Assembly (NCBI RefSeq): GCF_900176205.1
Contig: NZ_LT859959.1
Coordinates: forward strand, 310,001 to 374,000
Direction: 5' to 3'
Origin: Bradyrhizobium sp. ORS 285
Lineage (GTDB): Bacteria; Pseudomonadota; Alphaproteobacteria; Rhizobiales; Xanthobacteraceae
Length of the DNA stretch: 64,000 nucleotides
The position numbers and the translations under genes were made by a program. The notes beneath the pieces were generated by a model. That model was not told the DNA's origin, searched no databases, and saw only the letters and a list, made by a program, of their open reading frames with translations. This document shows, piece by piece, positions 24,822-33,258 of the stretch; the stretch's first letter is position 1; the number at the start of each line of letters is the position of its first letter.

Positions 24822-25224
24822 GATCCGAGCCGCGATGAACGTCGCGCCATTGCCGCGAATGGAACCGGAGTTGGCTGCCGCACTGTGCGGTCGATCATGC
24901 GTCCGGCTTCATGTGATGGAATCCTTGGAGCTTGCTTGTTTGTTCAAGTCTTGCCGGAGACGATTACGACAGACTGACGTCAAGCTCTAGAGCGATCTAA
25001 TAGCGGAGCGTCAACTCCGGCCGTTGTCCTCACGTCATACGATTGCAAGGACTCCGACCCACAAGCCGGCCGTGTTCGCATTGTCGAAGATGCGGTGGAA
25101 CCATCGCCGCAGTGTCGGCTCGCCGCCCGCGAGGCGTCCGAAAAAAATCCGTGCCGGGCGAGGCTCGTGAAAAAATCGCTATGATGTCAGGAGCTTGCAA
25201 GAATGGTAGGTGAGTGCTGGCGAC
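24822..25224. other. Non-coding divergent gap before the two-component system
   Basis: This 400-bp stretch separates the glycosyltransferase gene from the response-regulator gene. It is lower in GC than its surroundings. No frame is convincing. It should hold both divergent promoters. The only clear signal is the regulator-type repeat just downstream at 25225. Confidence 0.5.
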
Positions 25225-25253
25225 GTAATCCTATTGTAATCCGTCCGTAATGA
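25225..25253 (+). promoter_or_regulatory. Triple direct repeat with 11-bp period, probable response-regulator box
   Basis: GTAATCC at 25225, GTAATCC at 25236 and GTAATGA at 25247 are spaced exactly 11 bp apart. That 7+4 pattern is the architecture of OmpR/PhoB-type operators. It lies 40 bp upstream of the OmpR-type regulator gene, which suggests autoregulation. Confidence 0.55.
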
Positions 25254-25291
25254 TAGAAGACCTCGGCTCGCCTATCATGCAGGAGAATAGT

Positions 25292-25963
25292 GTGCGCGTA
25301 CTGGTCGTTGAGGATGATCCGCAGCTCGGAATCTGGCTGCGGGATACGCTCGCAACGGCCTTCGGCTCGTCCGACGTCGTCACCACGCTGGATGAGGGAC
25401 GCGCCGCGATCGCCGTGCGCAATTTTGAGCTCGTCGTGATCGATCGCGGCCTGCCCGATGGCGACGGGCTGGCGCTGTTGCCGGATCTGCGGCAGCAGAA
25501 GCCGAGCCCGGCGACCGTCGTGCTGACCGCGCTCGACGATCCCGCCGATATCGCCCGCGCCCTCGACGAGGGCGCCGACGACTATGTCGCCAAGCCGTTC
25601 GAGCCGATCGAGCTGGTCGCGCGGGCGCGCGCGGTGCTGCGCCGGCTATCGCTCGATCGCGGCGCGATGGTCTCCATCGCCAACCTGACCTACGACATCG
25701 TCAACCGCGCGGTCACTGTCGATCAGACGCCGATCGTCGTGCCGCGCCGCGAGCTGGCGATCCTCGAGGCGCTGGTCCGCCGCAGCGGCCGTGTCGTCCT
25801 GCGCGAAACGCTGGAATCGGCGGCCTACGGCTTCGAGGACGAGATCCAGTCGAATGCGATCGAGGCGCATGTGTCGCGGCTGCGCCGCCGTTTGCGCGAG
25901 GCCAATTGCAAGGCCACGATCAAGCCGGTGCGCGGCCTCGGCTATCTCATGAGCGGCGAGTGA
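25292..25963 (+). CDS. OmpR-family response regulator
   Basis: 223 residues from the GTG at 25292, with AGGAGA five bases upstream; earlier in-frame ATGs at 25250 and 25277 lack this. The receiver domain shows the acidic pair in LVVEDDPQLG, the phosphorylation Asp51 (VIDRGLPDGDGL), Thr in VVLTALDDP and Lys in DYVAKPFEP. The winged-helix output domain (about 125-220) has SNAIEAHVSRLRRRL and GLGYLMSGE. The stop overlaps the start of the kinase gene (TGATG), so they are co-translated. No metabolic neighbour tells the signal. Confidence 0.93.
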   Translation: MRVLVVEDDPQLGIWLRDTLATAFGSSDVVTTLDEGRAAIAVRNFELVVIDRGLPDGDGLALLPDLRQQKPSPATVVLTALDDPADIARALDEGADDYVAKPFEPIELVARARAVLRRLSLDRGAMVSIANLTYDIVNRAVTVDQTPIVVPRRELAILEALVRRSGRVVLRETLESAAYGFEDEIQSNAIEAHVSRLRRRLREANCKATIKPVRGLGYLMSGE

Positions 25964-27399
25964 TGAAGGTCAGGTGGCAGAAGCTCGCGCGCATCCGGCG
26001 GTCCATCACGTTGCTGTCGGCGACGTTGATCGGCATCGTCAGCACCATCATGCTGATCTGCGCCGCTGCCCTGCTGATCCGGTTCGGCGGCGACGATGAC
26101 GGCACCTGGGGTGCCGCCGATGTCGCCGATGCCTTGAAGGAGGCGGTGGCGCGCGACGCCGGCGGCAAGCTGCTGGTCAAGCAGACGGCGCGGCTCGACA
26201 AGATCATCCAGGACTTTCCGACCTTCTGGTACGTCGTCTCCGACAAGAGCGGCGAGGTCAGCTACGGGCCGATCCCGAAATGGCGGCCGCACAAGAATCC
26301 GTCGACGCAGGACGGCACCAGCTTCCTGGCCTATGCCATCGACGGCGAGACCCGCAACCTCAAGCGCATGACCGCGGTCCGCAACACGCCGGTCGGCGAG
26401 GTCTGGATCGAGACCGGCGGCGTCGCCTACACCTCGACCCAGCTGATGCTGGGCACGCTGACCGATGCGACGATCGTCGCGCTCCCGATCATTCTCGTCC
26501 TGTTGGCCACGGTGGTTGCGGCGCTCGTGTTCATGCCGGCGCTGATCGCGCGCCCGGTTCGCGCAGTGGCGAGGGCGGCCGAGCTGATCGACGGCGTGCC
26601 GGATGGCCGACGCCTGCCGGAGCAGGATGCCCCGGCCGAGCTGCTGCCGCTGGTCACCGCGTTCAATCGCGCTTTGTCGCGCATCGACCATGCCGCCGAG
26701 GCGCAGCGCAACTTCCTCTCCAATGCCGCGCATGAGCTGAGGACGCCGCTGACCAATGCGCGCACGATGCTCGAGACGATTCAGGATCCCGGCCTGCGCG
26801 CGCGGCTGGTGGCCGAGAACCAGAAGCTGTCGTCGATCGTCACCATGCTGCTGCAGCTCGCGCGCATCTCGATGGAGCCGATCGAGCCGACCGAGATCGA
26901 TCTCGTTGCTCTGGCGCGGCGCGTGACCGCGGAGCATGTTCCGATGGCGCTGAAGGCGGAGCTCGAGATCGGTTTTGTTGCGCCGGAGACGCCGGTCTGG
27001 ATCCAAGGCTCCGAGCCTGCGATCGCGGTGGCGCTCTCGAACCTGATCAGGAATGCGGTCACGCATGCCGGCTCGGGCGGTCCGATCCTGGTCGACGTCA
27101 ATCCCGCCGCGCAGCTGAGCGTGATCGATTCGGGCCCCGGCCTGGACTCCGATCAGCCCGAGCGCCTGCTGCAGCCGTTCGAGCGCGGACACGCGCGCGG
27201 CGACGGCATGGGGCTCGGGCTTTCGATCGTGTCGCAGGTCATGGCCACGCATCAGGGGCGCGTCGAACTCCGGGAGACGCCGGGCGGCGGCACCACCGTC
27301 GAGCTGAGCTTTGCGCGCGCAGCGGCGCAGCCGTCGAGCGCATCGGTGACAGGCGAAGCCGCCTTGCCGCTCCGGCGCCGCGCCGTTGTGAAGGCTTAG
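25963..27399 (+). CDS. Membrane sensor histidine kinase
   Basis: 478 residues from the ATG at 25963, overlapping the regulator stop. Two membrane helices (about 14-39 and 169-194) enclose a 130-residue periplasmic sensor (FPTFWYVVSDKSGEVSYGP). A HAMP-like region follows, then the phospho-acceptor His257 in FLSNAAHELRTPL, an N box (NLIRNAVTHAG) and G boxes (VIDSGPGLD, GMGLGLSIV). This is an EnvZ/QseC-like layout. The cognate regulator is the overlapping gene upstream. The sensor has no recognised ligand motif. Confidence 0.92.
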   Translation: MKVRWQKLARIRRSITLLSATLIGIVSTIMLICAAALLIRFGGDDDGTWGAADVADALKEAVARDAGGKLLVKQTARLDKIIQDFPTFWYVVSDKSGEVSYGPIPKWRPHKNPSTQDGTSFLAYAIDGETRNLKRMTAVRNTPVGEVWIETGGVAYTSTQLMLGTLTDATIVALPIILVLLATVVAALVFMPALIARPVRAVARAAELIDGVPDGRRLPEQDAPAELLPLVTAFNRALSRIDHAAEAQRNFLSNAAHELRTPLTNARTMLETIQDPGLRARLVAENQKLSSIVTMLLQLARISMEPIEPTEIDLVALARRVTAEHVPMALKAELEIGFVAPETPVWIQGSEPAIAVALSNLIRNAVTHAGSGGPILVDVNPAAQLSVIDSGPGLDSDQPERLLQPFERGHARGDGMGLGLSIVSQVMATHQGRVELRETPGGGTTVELSFARAAAQPSSASVTGEAALPLRRRAVVKA

Positions 27400-27430
27400 T
27401 TGCCGCGGCGGGCCGCCTTGATGCGCAGCC

Positions 27431-28585
27431 TCAGCGCGCGTCCTTGCTTCGCTGCCATTTCAGAAAGTCGCTGTACAGCTTCGCCGCTTCGTCCGACGAC
27501 ATCCGCGCCTGCGCCTTGCGCTCGTCGAGAAACTTGCGGAACTCGGCGGGATTGCCGTCGCTCGACGGCGACTGCACCGCACGTGCGCCGTCGAGCCAGT
27601 CCTGCGCCGCCTTGAAGCGGATCATGCCCTGCACCGGCGCCGACAGCACCGTGTCGCGCCATTTCGGATGCCGCGGCGGCGACTGCAGCACCTGGATCTT
27701 GCCGAACAGCGCATCGACGAACCGCGCCGTGCGCCGATAGCGGTCGCTATTTTCAGGCCAATTATAGACCATCAGCACGGTGGACGCCGCGACCGCGTCG
27801 ACCTTGGTGCCCGGCGGCACCAGGTTGGGATATTCCTCCGACGAGAACGATGTCGGCAGATAGATGTCCTGCAGCGCGCGGTCATACGGGACCGGCAGCA
27901 GATGCAGCCGCCCGCCCTCGTTCTTGATGCCCTTGATGATCGGCGCGTCCTTCGACACCGATGCGATCCAGGCATCGCCCTGGCCGTCGATCAGCTTCTG
28001 CAGGCCGCCGGTCGGGTCTGTCACGGAGTCGATGTCGGCGCGGATGCCGAGCCGGCGAAAGATCGTGGTCGCGGCCGGCAGGCCGATCGATCGCTCGGCG
28101 AACACGCGCTTGCCATTGAGATCCTCGAGCGAGCGGATCTCGCGCCGCGCGATGATGTGGACGTCGTTGTGGAACAGTTTTGCGATGTAGCGGACGCGCT
28201 GGGCGATGTCCGGAATGTTATATTCCGTCTTGACGAATTCCAGCGCGTCGGTGGCGACGAAGCCCATGTCGATGTTCTTCAACATGATGATGTCGACGAG
28301 GTTCTGCGCTGAGCCCTTGCCGAGGATCGGCAGCACGCGGAGATTCTCGCCGTCGTCGAGCACCGCGGCCATGTCCGAGCCCATCACCGACATCGGTCCG
28401 CCGATCGGCGCGGTGATGACCGTGACCGTGCCGGAGTTCAGCGAATCCCGATCCGGCAGATTGCCGACATTGGCCGCGCCGGTCGCCGGACGCGGCTGCT
28501 GCTGCGCCTCGGCACTGGGGCCGAATGCCGCAGTGGCCGCCAGCATGATTGTCGAAACGAGTACGCAAAGACGAACACGCGACAC
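27431..28585 (-). CDS. TAXI-family TRAP solute-binding protein
   Basis: About 384 residues. The open frame starts at 28726, but the signal peptide (VSRVRLCVLVSTIMLAATAA, cleavage near AEA|Q) favours the GTG at 28585 or a TTG at 28597. The mature part has the TAXI pattern: TVTVITAPIGGPMSVMGSD, RVLPILGKGSAQNLVDI, NIDMGFVATDALEF, and GKRVFAERSIGLPAATTIF. TAXI proteins bind small organic acids in the periplasm for TRAP transporters. No TRAP permease gene is adjacent, so it is an orphan receptor here. It is convergent with the kinase gene, with a gap of 31 bp. Confidence 0.87.
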   Translation of the reverse strand: MSRVRLCVLVSTIMLAATAAFGPSAEAQQQPRPATGAANVGNLPDRDSLNSGTVTVITAPIGGPMSVMGSDMAAVLDDGENLRVLPILGKGSAQNLVDIIMLKNIDMGFVATDALEFVKTEYNIPDIAQRVRYIAKLFHNDVHIIARREIRSLEDLNGKRVFAERSIGLPAATTIFRRLGIRADIDSVTDPTGGLQKLIDGQGDAWIASVSKDAPIIKGIKNEGGRLHLLPVPYDRALQDIYLPTSFSSEEYPNLVPPGTKVDAVAASTVLMVYNWPENSDRYRRTARFVDALFGKIQVLQSPPRHPKWRDTVLSAPVQGMIRFKAAQDWLDGARAVQSPSSDGNPAEFRKFLDERKAQARMSSDEAAKLYSDFLKWQRSKDAR

Positions 28586-28822
28586 ACCTGCCCCCAACGC
28601 TTTCCCTTTGAGTCTTTCTAATTTGGCAGTGCACTTAACGTTTCGATCCGGGCCGAATTTTGGCCGCTGCGAGGCGATGCCCCAGATGTCGGTCAAGACG
28701 CTGCAAATTAGCCCGACTGGCTCCACGCCTGTGCTGGAATTGCGTTGTGCGGAAGATCCGCGTAGCTCACGGCGCGATGCGTCAACGCGTCGCGCCGTGC
28801 TTTGGATGAACGAACTAACAAC

Positions 28823-29773
28823 TCAAGCGCTTGCGGTGTCGAGCCGCGCAACCTGATCGGGCGTCAGCGCGAGCCGCGTCGCTGCGACCAAGGTATCGAC
28901 ATGCTCCGGCTTGGTCGCGCTGGCGATCGGCGCCGTCACCGACGGTTTGGCGAGCAGCCAGGCCAAGGCGACGGAGGCCTGTTGGGCGCCGGTTTCCTTC
29001 GCCACCTCGTCCAGCGCGGCGAGGATACGCATGCCGCGCTCGTTCATGTATTTCGGAATGCCGCGCTGTCCCCGCGGACTCTTGCCGTAGTCGGCCTCCG
29101 AGCGGTACTTGCCGGTGAGGAAGCCGGCGGCGAGCGAGAAGAAGGTGATGACGCCGACCTGGTTCTGCTCGCAGACGCGCTGCAGCGCGCCTTCATACAC
29201 CGATCGTTCGGCGAGACTGTAGTCCGGCTGCAGGCTCTCATAGCGCGGCAGGTTGTTGGCCTTGGAAATGTCGAGCGCGGCCTGCAGCCGCTCGGCCGAG
29301 AAGTTCGAGGCGCCGATGACGCGCACCTTGCCGGCCTTGATCAGTTTGTCATAGGCCGCCAGCGTCTCCTCCTGCGGCGTCGTCTCGTCGTCCTTGTGCG
29401 ATTGATAGAGATCGATGAATTCGGTCTGCAGCCGGCGCAGGCTGTCCTCGACCGCGCGCGCGATGTAGTCCGCCTTCAGCCCGACCTTGCCGTCACCCAT
29501 GTCCATGCCGACCTTGGTGGCGAGGATGACGCGGTCGCGGTTGCCGCGCAGCTTCATCCATTTGCCGATGATGGTCTCGGACTCGCCGCCGGTGTGGCCG
29601 GGCACCCAGCGGGAATAGACGTCGGCCGTGTCGAGGAAGTTGAGGCCGGAGTCCAGCACCTTGTCGAGCAGGCGGAATGACGCCGCTTCGTCCACGGTCC
29701 AGCCGAACACGTTGCAGCCGAAGCAGAGGGGCGGGACGTTGAGGCCGGAGCGGCCGAGCTGACGATGCTTCAT
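28823..29773 (-). CDS. Aldo/keto reductase
   Basis: 316 residues from the ATG at 29773 (MKHRQLGRSGLNVPPLCFGC), with GAGAGA upstream. An NADPH-dependent TIM-barrel oxidoreductase. Visible are NFLDTADVYS with the catalytic Asp and Tyr, Lys in ILATKVGMD, His in DLYQSHKDDET, and the cofactor-binding C-terminal segment APIASATKPEHVDTLV. The length is typical of the YajO/IolS-like group. Substrate unknown. It stands alone between the TAXI receptor and a metalloprotease gene read the other way. Confidence 0.9.
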   Translation of the reverse strand: MKHRQLGRSGLNVPPLCFGCNVFGWTVDEAASFRLLDKVLDSGLNFLDTADVYSRWVPGHTGGESETIIGKWMKLRGNRDRVILATKVGMDMGDGKVGLKADYIARAVEDSLRRLQTEFIDLYQSHKDDETTPQEETLAAYDKLIKAGKVRVIGASNFSAERLQAALDISKANNLPRYESLQPDYSLAERSVYEGALQRVCEQNQVGVITFFSLAAGFLTGKYRSEADYGKSPRGQRGIPKYMNERGMRILAALDEVAKETGAQQASVALAWLLAKPSVTAPIASATKPEHVDTLVAATRLALTPDQVARLDTASA

Positions 29774-30034
29774 GACGATCTCTCGATTCGGACGGGCTGA
29801 TGAAGTCTGTGGCTGGATGTGTGGCGGAACGCCGGCGGCAGATTGCCTGCGTTCGCTGCGCCTGACCAGCGCGGCGGCAGCATGGCAAGGCGCGCATCGC
29901 GCATCCAAACCGTGGCGCCGATGCCCTGAAGACGGTCCGACGGCGTCAGACTTTGCACTTAGTTGCCGACGATGGTCCGCCCATTGCGAACGTCTCGCAA
30001 ATGAGGATGCGGGGCACGGGAGGGAGTCCGTCCA

Positions 30035-31267
30035 ATGAACACGCTGACCTATGACCAGCTCGGATTGAGCTCCGATGCCCTGATGCCGGACACGGCTGCT
30101 GCGAAGAACACTCCGACCGCGACGGCTGCGGCAGCGACGCCGTTCGTGCTGCCGCCTGGTGCGGTGTCGGCTCCGGTCGTGCATGCCGACGGCTCAGAGA
30201 CCGTCTCGGTCCACACCGGCGGCCTCACCTTCAATCTGAACTTCGATGCCGCCGCGGCGGCCGCGCCGGAAAGCTTCCGCGCCGGCGTCGAGCAGGCTGC
30301 CGCGATCCTGTCGTCGGCGATCACCGACAAGGCCACCGTCAATCTCGCGATCGACTTCGCCGGCACCGGCGGCGGCGCCGGCGCCAATGTCAGCAACGGC
30401 GTGCTCGCCAACTACACGCAGCTCCGCACCGATCTGCAGGATCATGCCGCGGCCGGCGACACCGTGTTCGACAATTTGCCGACCACAAGGGCCGTGCAGG
30501 GCCACTCTCAGGTGTTCGTCGCCAATGCGCAGGCCAAGGTGCTCGGGCTGATCGATCCGAACAGCACCACCACCCAGGACGGCTTCGCCGTCTTCAACAC
30601 CGACATCCCCAGCCAGTCGCTGGTCGGCGTCGCGCTGCATGAGCTGTCGCATGCGCTGGGCCGGGTGCCGTCGCCGGGCAATCTCGACATTTTCGACCTG
30701 TTCGACTTCACCAAGCCGGGACAGCATCTGATCAACAACAACATCGGCTCTGGCCCGCCCGCTTACTTCTCGCTCGACGGCGGCGTCACCAAGATCGCCG
30801 ATTACGGCCAGATGTCGGATCCGGCCGACTTCCTCAACACCGGCATCCAGGGCGCCCGCGATCCGCTGAACGAATTCTACAATCCCACCACGTCGCAGAC
30901 GCTGTCGCCGATCGACCTCGTGGTGCTGGAAACACTCGGCTACAACATCAAGACGCCGGATACCGCGGCGCTGCTCGCCCAGCTTCCCCACGCCGCCGGC
31001 GTCGCCGCGCCGCTGCAGACGCCGGCCCAGGCCGCCGCGATCGCGTCCGCTGTCGCCGCGGAGACCGCCGCCAGCCTGACCAAGCTCGGTGACGCCGCCG
31101 GCGCCGCGCAGGTGCTGGCAAACGCGCAAGCCGATGCGGCTGCGGCCAATGGCACCGATGCCGGCGCAGCCCACGACCACACCGCAGCCTATGCCGGCTA
31201 TTCCGCCGAGCCGCATCATGATCCGATGATGCTCGCGATGCACCTGCACGCGATCAGCGCGAACTAA
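30035..31267 (+). CDS. Serralysin-like metalloprotease (NF038122-like)
   Basis: 410 residues from the ATG at 30035, with GGGAGG upstream. The zinc motif HELSHALGR (H202, E203, H206) lies at the end of LVGVALHELSHALGRVP and is followed by a Met-turn-like GQMSD region. A beta-rich N-terminal part (ETVSVHTGGLTFNLNFDA) resembles proteins annotated NF038122. There is no classical signal peptide; the Ala-rich C-terminus (about 320-395) ending near HLHAISAN may carry a type I secretion signal. The target is unknown. Upstream bases 29774-30034 form a divergent promoter gap without a gene. Confidence 0.85.
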   Translation: MNTLTYDQLGLSSDALMPDTAAAKNTPTATAAAATPFVLPPGAVSAPVVHADGSETVSVHTGGLTFNLNFDAAAAAAPESFRAGVEQAAAILSSAITDKATVNLAIDFAGTGGGAGANVSNGVLANYTQLRTDLQDHAAAGDTVFDNLPTTRAVQGHSQVFVANAQAKVLGLIDPNSTTTQDGFAVFNTDIPSQSLVGVALHELSHALGRVPSPGNLDIFDLFDFTKPGQHLINNNIGSGPPAYFSLDGGVTKIADYGQMSDPADFLNTGIQGARDPLNEFYNPTTSQTLSPIDLVVLETLGYNIKTPDTAALLAQLPHAAGVAAPLQTPAQAAAIASAVAAETAASLTKLGDAAGAAQVLANAQADAAAANGTDAGAAHDHTAAYAGYSAEPHHDPMMLAMHLHAISAN

Positions 31268-31481
31268 GGCGGGTGCGCGATAGCAGACGATTGATACCGG
31301 GAGCAGGGCAATCGCATCAGCCGATCCGAGCGATGCGCCTGGCTGTTTCAACGTGGTCGTGGCCGGGCCTGTCCCGGCCATCCGCGTCGCAATCGCCTGA
31401 ATGAAAGACGTGACGCCAAGCGATCGCGGTTCCGAGATGTGGCCTGCTCACGATCGATCGCCGCGAAGCCGCCGCTGCAGC

Positions 31482-31697
31482 TCAGGATCGCTCGCGGCCG
31501 CGCTGCCGGTCCAATTCGCGCAAATAACTCAGACCGCAGACCGTCAGCCGGCCGGGATCATGCATGCCCTGTTCAGCCATCCCGCGCATATGCCGCGCTA
31601 GCGCGCGCCGCGTTCCCGGGTCCAGATCATGTCTGGCCACGCGGCGATAGATCTGCATCGCTCGAGAGAGCGGCTTGGCGAGTTCGATCGAAGGCAT
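31482..31697 (-). CDS. Small basic protein, function unknown
   Basis: 71 residues from an ATG at 31697 (MPSIELAKPLSRAMQIYRRV). It is mostly helical and basic (DPGTRRALARHMRGMAEQG) and ends CGLSYLRELDRQRGRERS. Codon use fits a gene, but no ribosome binding site is visible and no family is recognised. The flanking bases 31268-31481 show no gene. The TTG-initiated extension to 31754 is less likely. Confidence 0.45.
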   Translation of the reverse strand: MPSIELAKPLSRAMQIYRRVARHDLDPGTRRALARHMRGMAEQGMHDPGRLTVCGLSYLRELDRQRGRERS

Positions 31698-31764
31698 AGG
31701 AATTAACGGGAGCCGGCTGGGATCGTTCCGAAATGACCGACTTAGCAGTCGCAAACTTCACGGT

Positions 31765-31783
31765 TGTATCATGTCGTGATACA
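31765..31783. promoter_or_regulatory. Perfect dyad, probable HigA operator
   Basis: TGTATCA (31765-31771) and TGATACA (31777-31783) form a perfect inverted repeat with a five-base spacer, nine bases upstream of the broken higB start. Its size and place fit the operator bound by the antitoxin of a higBA module. The antitoxin gene itself is gone. Confidence 0.6.
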
Positions 31784-31791
31784 TGCCTGCC

Positions 31792-31910
31792 ATGATCAGG
31801 AACTTCCGGGACAAGATCACCGAGGCGGTCTTCGAGAGAGAGAGAATCCCGAAGGGCTTTCCATCAGATTGTTGAAGGTAGCCCGCCGAAAGCTCCGTTA
31901 TCTGCATGCA
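31792..31910 (+). pseudogene. Broken HigB-type toxin gene
   Basis: The ATG at 31792 opens MIRNFRDKITEAVFERERIP and then KGFPSD, the typical HigB N-terminus. After the Asp codon at about 31867-31869 one base is missing. Restoring it continues DLLKVARRKLRYLHA, again typical of HigB (normally followed by ATSLDDLR). At 31911 the homology stops and the 3' end of the parE remnant begins. The gene therefore has both a frameshift and a 3' deletion that removed the toxin core and the antitoxin. Confidence 0.72.
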
Positions 31911-31916
31911 TGTGAT

Positions 31917-32204
31917 TCAAAAGCACTCGGGCCAACGCCGCGCGCTGTGAAGCACCCGTAGGATTTGGATCACATCGTTGGATAGCCGATACGGGACGAT
32001 TTAGGGCGTCTTGGGGATGACGAGTTCACGTGTGCCCTGAACACGACCATGTCGCCCCATTTGTGGACGATTGGCCAACAGAGTCTCGACATTCCGGAGA
32101 ATATGAAGTGCAACGCGCTGTGCTGCCGCCGGATCGTCTTGCGCGATGTAGGCCCTCAAGGCGACGAGGTCAGCGATCGCCTGCGGAGACCAGATTGGAG
32201 TCAT
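31917..32204 (-). pseudogene. parE: RelE/ParE toxin gene inactivated by a nonsense codon
   Basis: From the ATG at 32204 the frame reads MTPIWSPQAIADLVALRAYI, continues with DDPAAAQRVALHI and reaches ELVIPKTP, then an in-frame TAA (32001-32003). Reading through, the next codons give IVPYRLSNDVIQILRVLHSA and then RRWPECF, ending at 31917-31919. This is the normal ParE C-terminus, where the usual motif TPYIVPYR shows that a Tyr codon became TAA. The truncated 67-residue product lacks the C-terminal strand and probably the toxicity. The start overlaps the antitoxin stop (ATGA). Confidence 0.82.
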
Positions 32205-32491
32205 TGCCGCTTGGAGCTGCCCTTGAGCGCGTTCCCAGGCACCGGCCGTTCGGTTGGACTTCCCCAGGACGCGATCCAATCCCTGACGTCCTCGTGGGGA
32301 ATTCCTTCACCCCGATCAAGCGACGAGATGGCCTGCTGGATGCCCTCTGCCTGCGACTCATAAACATCAAGCGAATCGTTGATCAGTTCGGCCGCGACCA
32401 CATCGAGGCTCCGACCAGTGCGCTCGGCCAACCGTTCCAGGCGTTCATTCACGCTGGCATCGACGTGCACGGTCAAGGTGGTCGACGTCAT
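32201..32491 (-). CDS. parD: ParD-type antitoxin (ribbon-helix-helix)
   Basis: 96 residues from the ATG at 32491 (MTSTTLTVHVDASVNERLER), with AGGA seven bases upstream. The N-terminal ribbon-helix-helix (TLTVHVDASVNERLERLAER, then TGRSLDVVAAELI) binds DNA. The C-terminus (DRGEGIPHEDVRDWIASWG) is the toxin-binding part seen in antitoxins partnering ParE. It is intact although its toxin gene has a stop codon. It may still repress its own promoter or neutralise a related toxin elsewhere. Confidence 0.85.
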   Translation of the reverse strand: MTSTTLTVHVDASVNERLERLAERTGRSLDVVAAELINDSLDVYESQAEGIQQAISSLDRGEGIPHEDVRDWIASWGSPTERPVPGNALKGSSKRQ

Positions 32492-32600
32492 GAGATCGTC
32501 CTTCGTTTGCAGCGCCATTCAATTATATGGCTAGGTTCCGAGCGACGCAATTGTCGGCGGCGGCCTTCGCATTGCTACAGGGCGGTATTGGATTTTGCCC

Positions 32601-33156
32601 TCATGCCCGACGGGCAATTTCCGCATCCCCCTCATGCACCAACTGCCCGTCGAGCCAGTTTGTCGCATGCTGCGTGCCTTGTGTCGTCGGGCAAATCAGA
32701 TCGATTGTCTCGGCCATCCCGTTCGCGATGAAGAGGGGCGTTTCGGCCGATCGTCACGGAGCGTAGCAAGCGGGGAGCGGTGGACGTGTCGGGCTTGGGG
32801 CTTTCGCGCAAGCGGGCCGGCGAGCGAGCCTGGTGCGTACGGTCAAGTCGCGTGGTCCTGACCTCCCGATGCTGAGGTCAAGCTGGCTGATGATGCGGAG
32901 GACGCGTCGCGCCGGCGATGGGGGCAACAAGCCGGTCCCCAGGGAGAGCGCGAAGCAGCCGTTAAAACCAGCCGCGCGGGGAAGGCCGGGTCGTCCGGCT
33001 GAACTCGTGGTACCTGCCGCCTGCATTTTTTTCCGCAGGCGGGCCACGGGCCTCAGTCGAGGTCCGGTCTTCCCCGCGCCCTCTCATCGTCGAGGGCGCC
33101 TTGTTGGCAGCATGACCCGGACGCGGATGCGCCGCGGGGCAGCGGTGGGCTGTTTG
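32601..33156. repeat. 555-bp structured direct repeat, copy A
   Basis: Runs from TCATGCCCGACGGGCAA to GGTGGGCTGTTTG and recurs in the same orientation at 37870-38421 with scattered differences and small gaps. Strong hairpins are conserved, such as CCGCCTGC (33017-33024) with GCAGGCGG (33035-33042) and GCGCCCTC with GAGGGCGC near 33080-33103. Open frames across it are not conserved between copies, so it is unlikely to code for protein. Confidence 0.85.
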
Positions 33157-33258
33157 CAAGCATCGGCAAGAGGATGTCGACGGACGCGCGATGGATTGCC
33201 GTTCACTCCACGAACTTCCGTCATTATAGTGGGAACTGGTCATCAGAGGCGCGACGGC

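Noticed and set aside
32754..33047. 97-codon minus-strand frame in the 555-bp repeat
   Set aside because: The frame is broken in the second repeat copy, while hairpins are conserved, so coding is unlikely.
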